Under the pieces are notes generated by a model. The model had not been told where the DNA came from, made no database searches, and worked only from the letters and a program-made list of their open reading frames with translations. From positions 3,418,055 through 3,482,054 of the forward strand of contig NZ_JQMQ01000005.1 in NCBI RefSeq assembly GCF_000744815.1: a stretch of DNA of 64,000 nucleotides, given 5' to 3'. Made by a program: the position numbers and the translations under genes. Shown here one piece after another: positions 62,069 through 64,000 of the stretch. The DNA comes from Phaeacidiphilus oryzae TH49. Its GTDB lineage: Bacteria > Actinomycetota > Actinomycetes > Streptomycetales > Streptomycetaceae. Positions within the stretch are counted from its first letter, which is position 1. Each line of letters opens with the position of its first letter.

Positions 62069-62866
62069 TCAGCGCCGGCTCGGCGGGACCACTCCCAGGA
62101 CCCGGTCGCGCAGCACCGGGAAGGCCTCGCGGGCCTTGGCGACCGCGGCCGGGTCCAGGTCCACGGTGAGGACCTCCTCACCGTCCCCGGCCTCGGCCAG
62201 CACCTCGCCCCACGGCCCCACGACGATGCTGTGCCCGCCCTGCGGGACACCGCCGTTGCTGCCGGTGTCGTTGCAGCCGAGGACGAAGACCTGCTCCTCG
62301 ACGGCCCGCGCGCGGGCCAGCAGCGTCCAGTGGTCGATCCGGCGGGCCGGCCAGGCGGCCGGGACCACCAGCAGCTCGGCCCCGGCGTCCAGCAGGCCCC
62401 GGAAGAGCTCGGGGAAGCGCAGGTCGTAGCAGGTGGCCAGGCCGAGGGTGCCGTGCTCGGTGGAGGCGGTCACCAGCTCCTCGCCGGCCGCCATCCGGAT
62501 CGCCTCGCCGCGGTCGAAGCCGAAGCGGTGGATCTTCCGGTAGGTGTGGGTCAACTCCCCGTCGGGGGCGAAGAAGAGGGAGGTGTTGTAGATCGGGCCG
62601 TCGGGATCGCGTTCCACGATCGAACCGGCGTGCAACCAGACCCCGGCCTCCCGGGCGGCGGCCGACATGGCGTCCGCGGTGGGTCCGTCCAGCGGCTCGG
62701 CGGCGTCCGACCAGGCGTCCGCGGCGAACCCGCCGACCGGCCACAGTTCCGGCAGGACCACCAGGTCCGAGCCCCGCTGCTGACGGATCAGCGCCACCGC
62801 GCGCTCCCGCCGGGAGTCCGCCGGCTCCCCGTCGGAGACGTCCATCTGGACAAGTGAGGCGCGCAC
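62069..62866 (-). CDS. Carbon-nitrogen hydrolase (nitrilase superfamily)
   Basis: 265 residues with the Glu-Lys-Cys triad: Glu in VVLPELWP, Lys in TYRKIHRFGFD and Cys in LATCYDLRFPE. The pattern RxxxHRFxF resembles omega-amidase/N-carbamoyl-type branches of the superfamily. These enzymes hydrolyse amides, releasing ammonia; the substrate is unknown. The GTG at 62866 (MRASLVQMDV) was chosen since GGAGGG lies about seven bases upstream; an earlier GTG at 62896 is less likely. It is divergent from the next gene. Confidence 0.9.
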   Translation of the reverse strand: MRASLVQMDVSDGEPADSRRERAVALIRQQRGSDLVVLPELWPVGGFAADAWSDAAEPLDGPTADAMSAAAREAGVWLHAGSIVERDPDGPIYNTSLFFAPDGELTHTYRKIHRFGFDRGEAIRMAAGEELVTASTEHGTLGLATCYDLRFPELFRGLLDAGAELLVVPAAWPARRIDHWTLLARARAVEEQVFVLGCNDTGSNGGVPQGGHSIVVGPWGEVLAEAGDGEEVLTVDLDPAAVAKAREAFPVLRDRVLGVVPPSRR

Positions 62867-62994
62867 GGTACCACCCTCCACGTCAACCCGGACCACAGTT
62901 TCCGCTGATAGATCACCCGAAAGCGCCGCCCGGGCGACCGCTGACAGCGTAACCTGCCGTACGCGCTGAGGACCGTAGTCGAGGGGTCGTAACC

Positions 62995-63822
62995 GTGACC
63001 GACAAGCTCACCGTCCAGAGCTATATCGATGCCTGGACCCACACCATAGAGTCGATCTCCGAACTGGTCGCACCGCTTGCCGAGGGGGAATGGAACCGCC
63101 CCACGGAGTGCCCGTTCTGGTCGGTGCGAGACGTGGTCTCCCATGTGATCGGCATGGAGCTGGAGCTGCTCGGCGATCCGCGCCCCATCCACACCCTCCC
63201 CCGTGATCTCTTCCATGTGGACAGCGAGTTCGCCCGCTACACGGAGATACCGGTGGACACCCGGCGCTGCCACACCGCTCCGGAGATGACCTCCGAGCTG
63301 GAGTACACCATCATCCGCCGCTCGCGGTCGCTGCGGAACGCGACCACCGGCCCGGACGACCAGGTGCGCTGGCCGATGGGCCCGCTGAGCCGGGAGGTGC
63401 CGTACCACCAGCTGCTGCGCACCCGGGTGTTCGACGTGTGGATGCACGAGCAGGATCTGCGCCGGGCGCTGCGCAGCCCCGGCAATCTGGACTCGCCGGC
63501 CGCGTTCGTCTCCCGCGAGGTGCTGGTGGAGGCGCTGCCGAAGGTGGTCGCCCGCAGGGCGGGCGCGCCGGCCGGTACGACGGTGGTGCTGGACGTCCAC
63601 GGGCCGATGGAGTTCATGCTGACGGTGCGGGTCGACCACGACGGCCGCGGCTCGGTCAACGAGCATGTGCCGCTGGCGCCGACGGCGCGGATCGCGATGG
63701 ACTGGGAGACCTACATCCGCCTCGCGGGCGGCCGGATGCCGGCGGCGCAGGCGCAGGTGAAGACGGATGGCGACGAGGAGCTGGCCGAACGCATCCTGGA
63801 GCGGTTCGCGATCACGCCGTAG
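62995..63822 (+). CDS. Maleylpyruvate isomerase-family mycothiol-dependent enzyme
   Basis: 275 residues from a GTG. DinB-like helix bundle: YIDAWTHTIESISELVAPLAEGEWNRPTECPFWSVRDVVSHVIGMELELLG, with conserved His in the VSHVIG turn and HEQD later (FDVWMHEQDLRRAL) completing the metal site. The C-terminal part (about 180-275) is the sterol-carrier-like MDMPI C domain. Family members use mycothiol or bind metals; the substrate is unknown. It is divergent from the nitrilase-family gene with 128 bp between starts. Confidence 0.85.
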   Translation: MTDKLTVQSYIDAWTHTIESISELVAPLAEGEWNRPTECPFWSVRDVVSHVIGMELELLGDPRPIHTLPRDLFHVDSEFARYTEIPVDTRRCHTAPEMTSELEYTIIRRSRSLRNATTGPDDQVRWPMGPLSREVPYHQLLRTRVFDVWMHEQDLRRALRSPGNLDSPAAFVSREVLVEALPKVVARRAGAPAGTTVVLDVHGPMEFMLTVRVDHDGRGSVNEHVPLAPTARIAMDWETYIRLAGGRMPAAQAQVKTDGDEELAERILERFAITP

Positions 63823-63921
63823 CGGCATCGGCGCTTCGCCGGCGGCGGCTGCGGTGCGGGCGCGGGCGGCCCGCAGCCGGGCGGCCCGCAGCCGCCGACC
63901 GGCCGTCCGTCGACCGGCCCG

Positions 63922-64000
63922 TCAGGCGTCCGCGAGTCCCTCGCGCTGACGCGGGATCGACACCGCCACGGCGTGGCCGACGCGGAACTCCGCCTCCCGC
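63922..64000 (-). CDS. Partial CDS at right edge (C-terminus only)
   Basis: The minus strand frame reads EAEFRVGHAVAVSIPRQREG to a stop at 63922, with typical codon bias, and continues beyond the window. The strand-like pattern before the stop could suit a TOBE-type C-terminus but this is a guess. No function assigned. Confidence 0.4.
   Translation of the reverse strand, partial: REAEFRVGHAVAVSIPRQREGLADA

Overview
The window is GC-rich actinobacterial chromosome, most likely from a member of the Streptomycetaceae. The evidence is strong G/C bias at third codon positions, many GTG starts, the order dnaK-grpE-dnaJ-hspR followed by clpB, pyrE and fba, HspR-type HAIR operators, a mycothiol-linked enzyme, a class E sortase substrate (LAHTG) and typical streptomycete families (DUF3151, DUF2617, DUF3710, DUF6247, DUF6193). 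I cannot fix genus or species by eye.

Layout. 1-6.6 kb: core metabolism (C-terminal end of a diacylglycerol-kinase-like protein, DUF3151, fba, DedA, pyrE, an SRPBCC protein, a membrane spermidine-synthase-like protein). 6.6-18.1 kb: DUF2617, YbjN, clpB and the dnaK-grpE-dnaJ-hspR operon, with HAIR operators in front of clpB and dnaK. Between clpB and hspR sits a three-gene cassette: a PLD/TrmB-like regulator with a LuxR-type HTH, a divergent 52-residue exported peptide in which ADSIW occurs twice, and a nucleoside-deoxyribosyltransferase-like protein. This is my best candidate for an undescribed system. 18.2-24.7 kb: an EtfD-like membrane Fe-S reductase, a LamG membrane protein, a Yip1-like protein and an AlaX-like editing protein. 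24.7-28.7 kb: a mixed region with small membrane proteins, gene remnants, an MFS exporter, a broken phosphoribosyltransferase, and dcd.

28.9-36.6 kb is a genomic island at a tRNA-Gly(CCC) gene. An integrase and an excisionase lie next to the tRNA. Three further copies of the tRNA 3' end (at about 32.73, 33.77 and 35.33 kb) divide the island into tandem segments. These carry a DUF6193 protein, a pair of related small proteins, a RelE-like/DUF6247 pair, a PIN/VapB-like toxin-antitoxin pair, a small DUF3710 protein, and an intact and a frameshifted copy of the same unknown gene. The integrase has lost two of the usual catalytic histidines, so the island may be immobile.

36.6-64 kb returns to chromosomal genes: a phosphotransferase, GNAT, SDR/LysR pair, universal stress protein, AMP nucleosidase, malic enzyme, a PP2C / SpoIIE-HATPase / degenerate-PP2C signalling cluster, pirin with a palindromic operator, SseB, a FadE5-like acyl-CoA dehydrogenase, an M18 aminopeptidase, a thioredoxin-NHL protein, a sortase-anchored surface protein, a LURP-one protein, a two-component system joined to two exported proteins (one Met/Gly-rich), a nitrilase-family hydrolase and a mycothiol-dependent-isomerase-family protein.

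Two links run across the window. The promoters of the EtfD-like gene and of the FadE5-like gene share a TAAGTTACC-N4-GGTA site, which suggests joint control of beta-oxidation and its electron outlet. Several convergent gene pairs are separated by related GC-rich inverted repeats built on AGGGGCGCGGGG.
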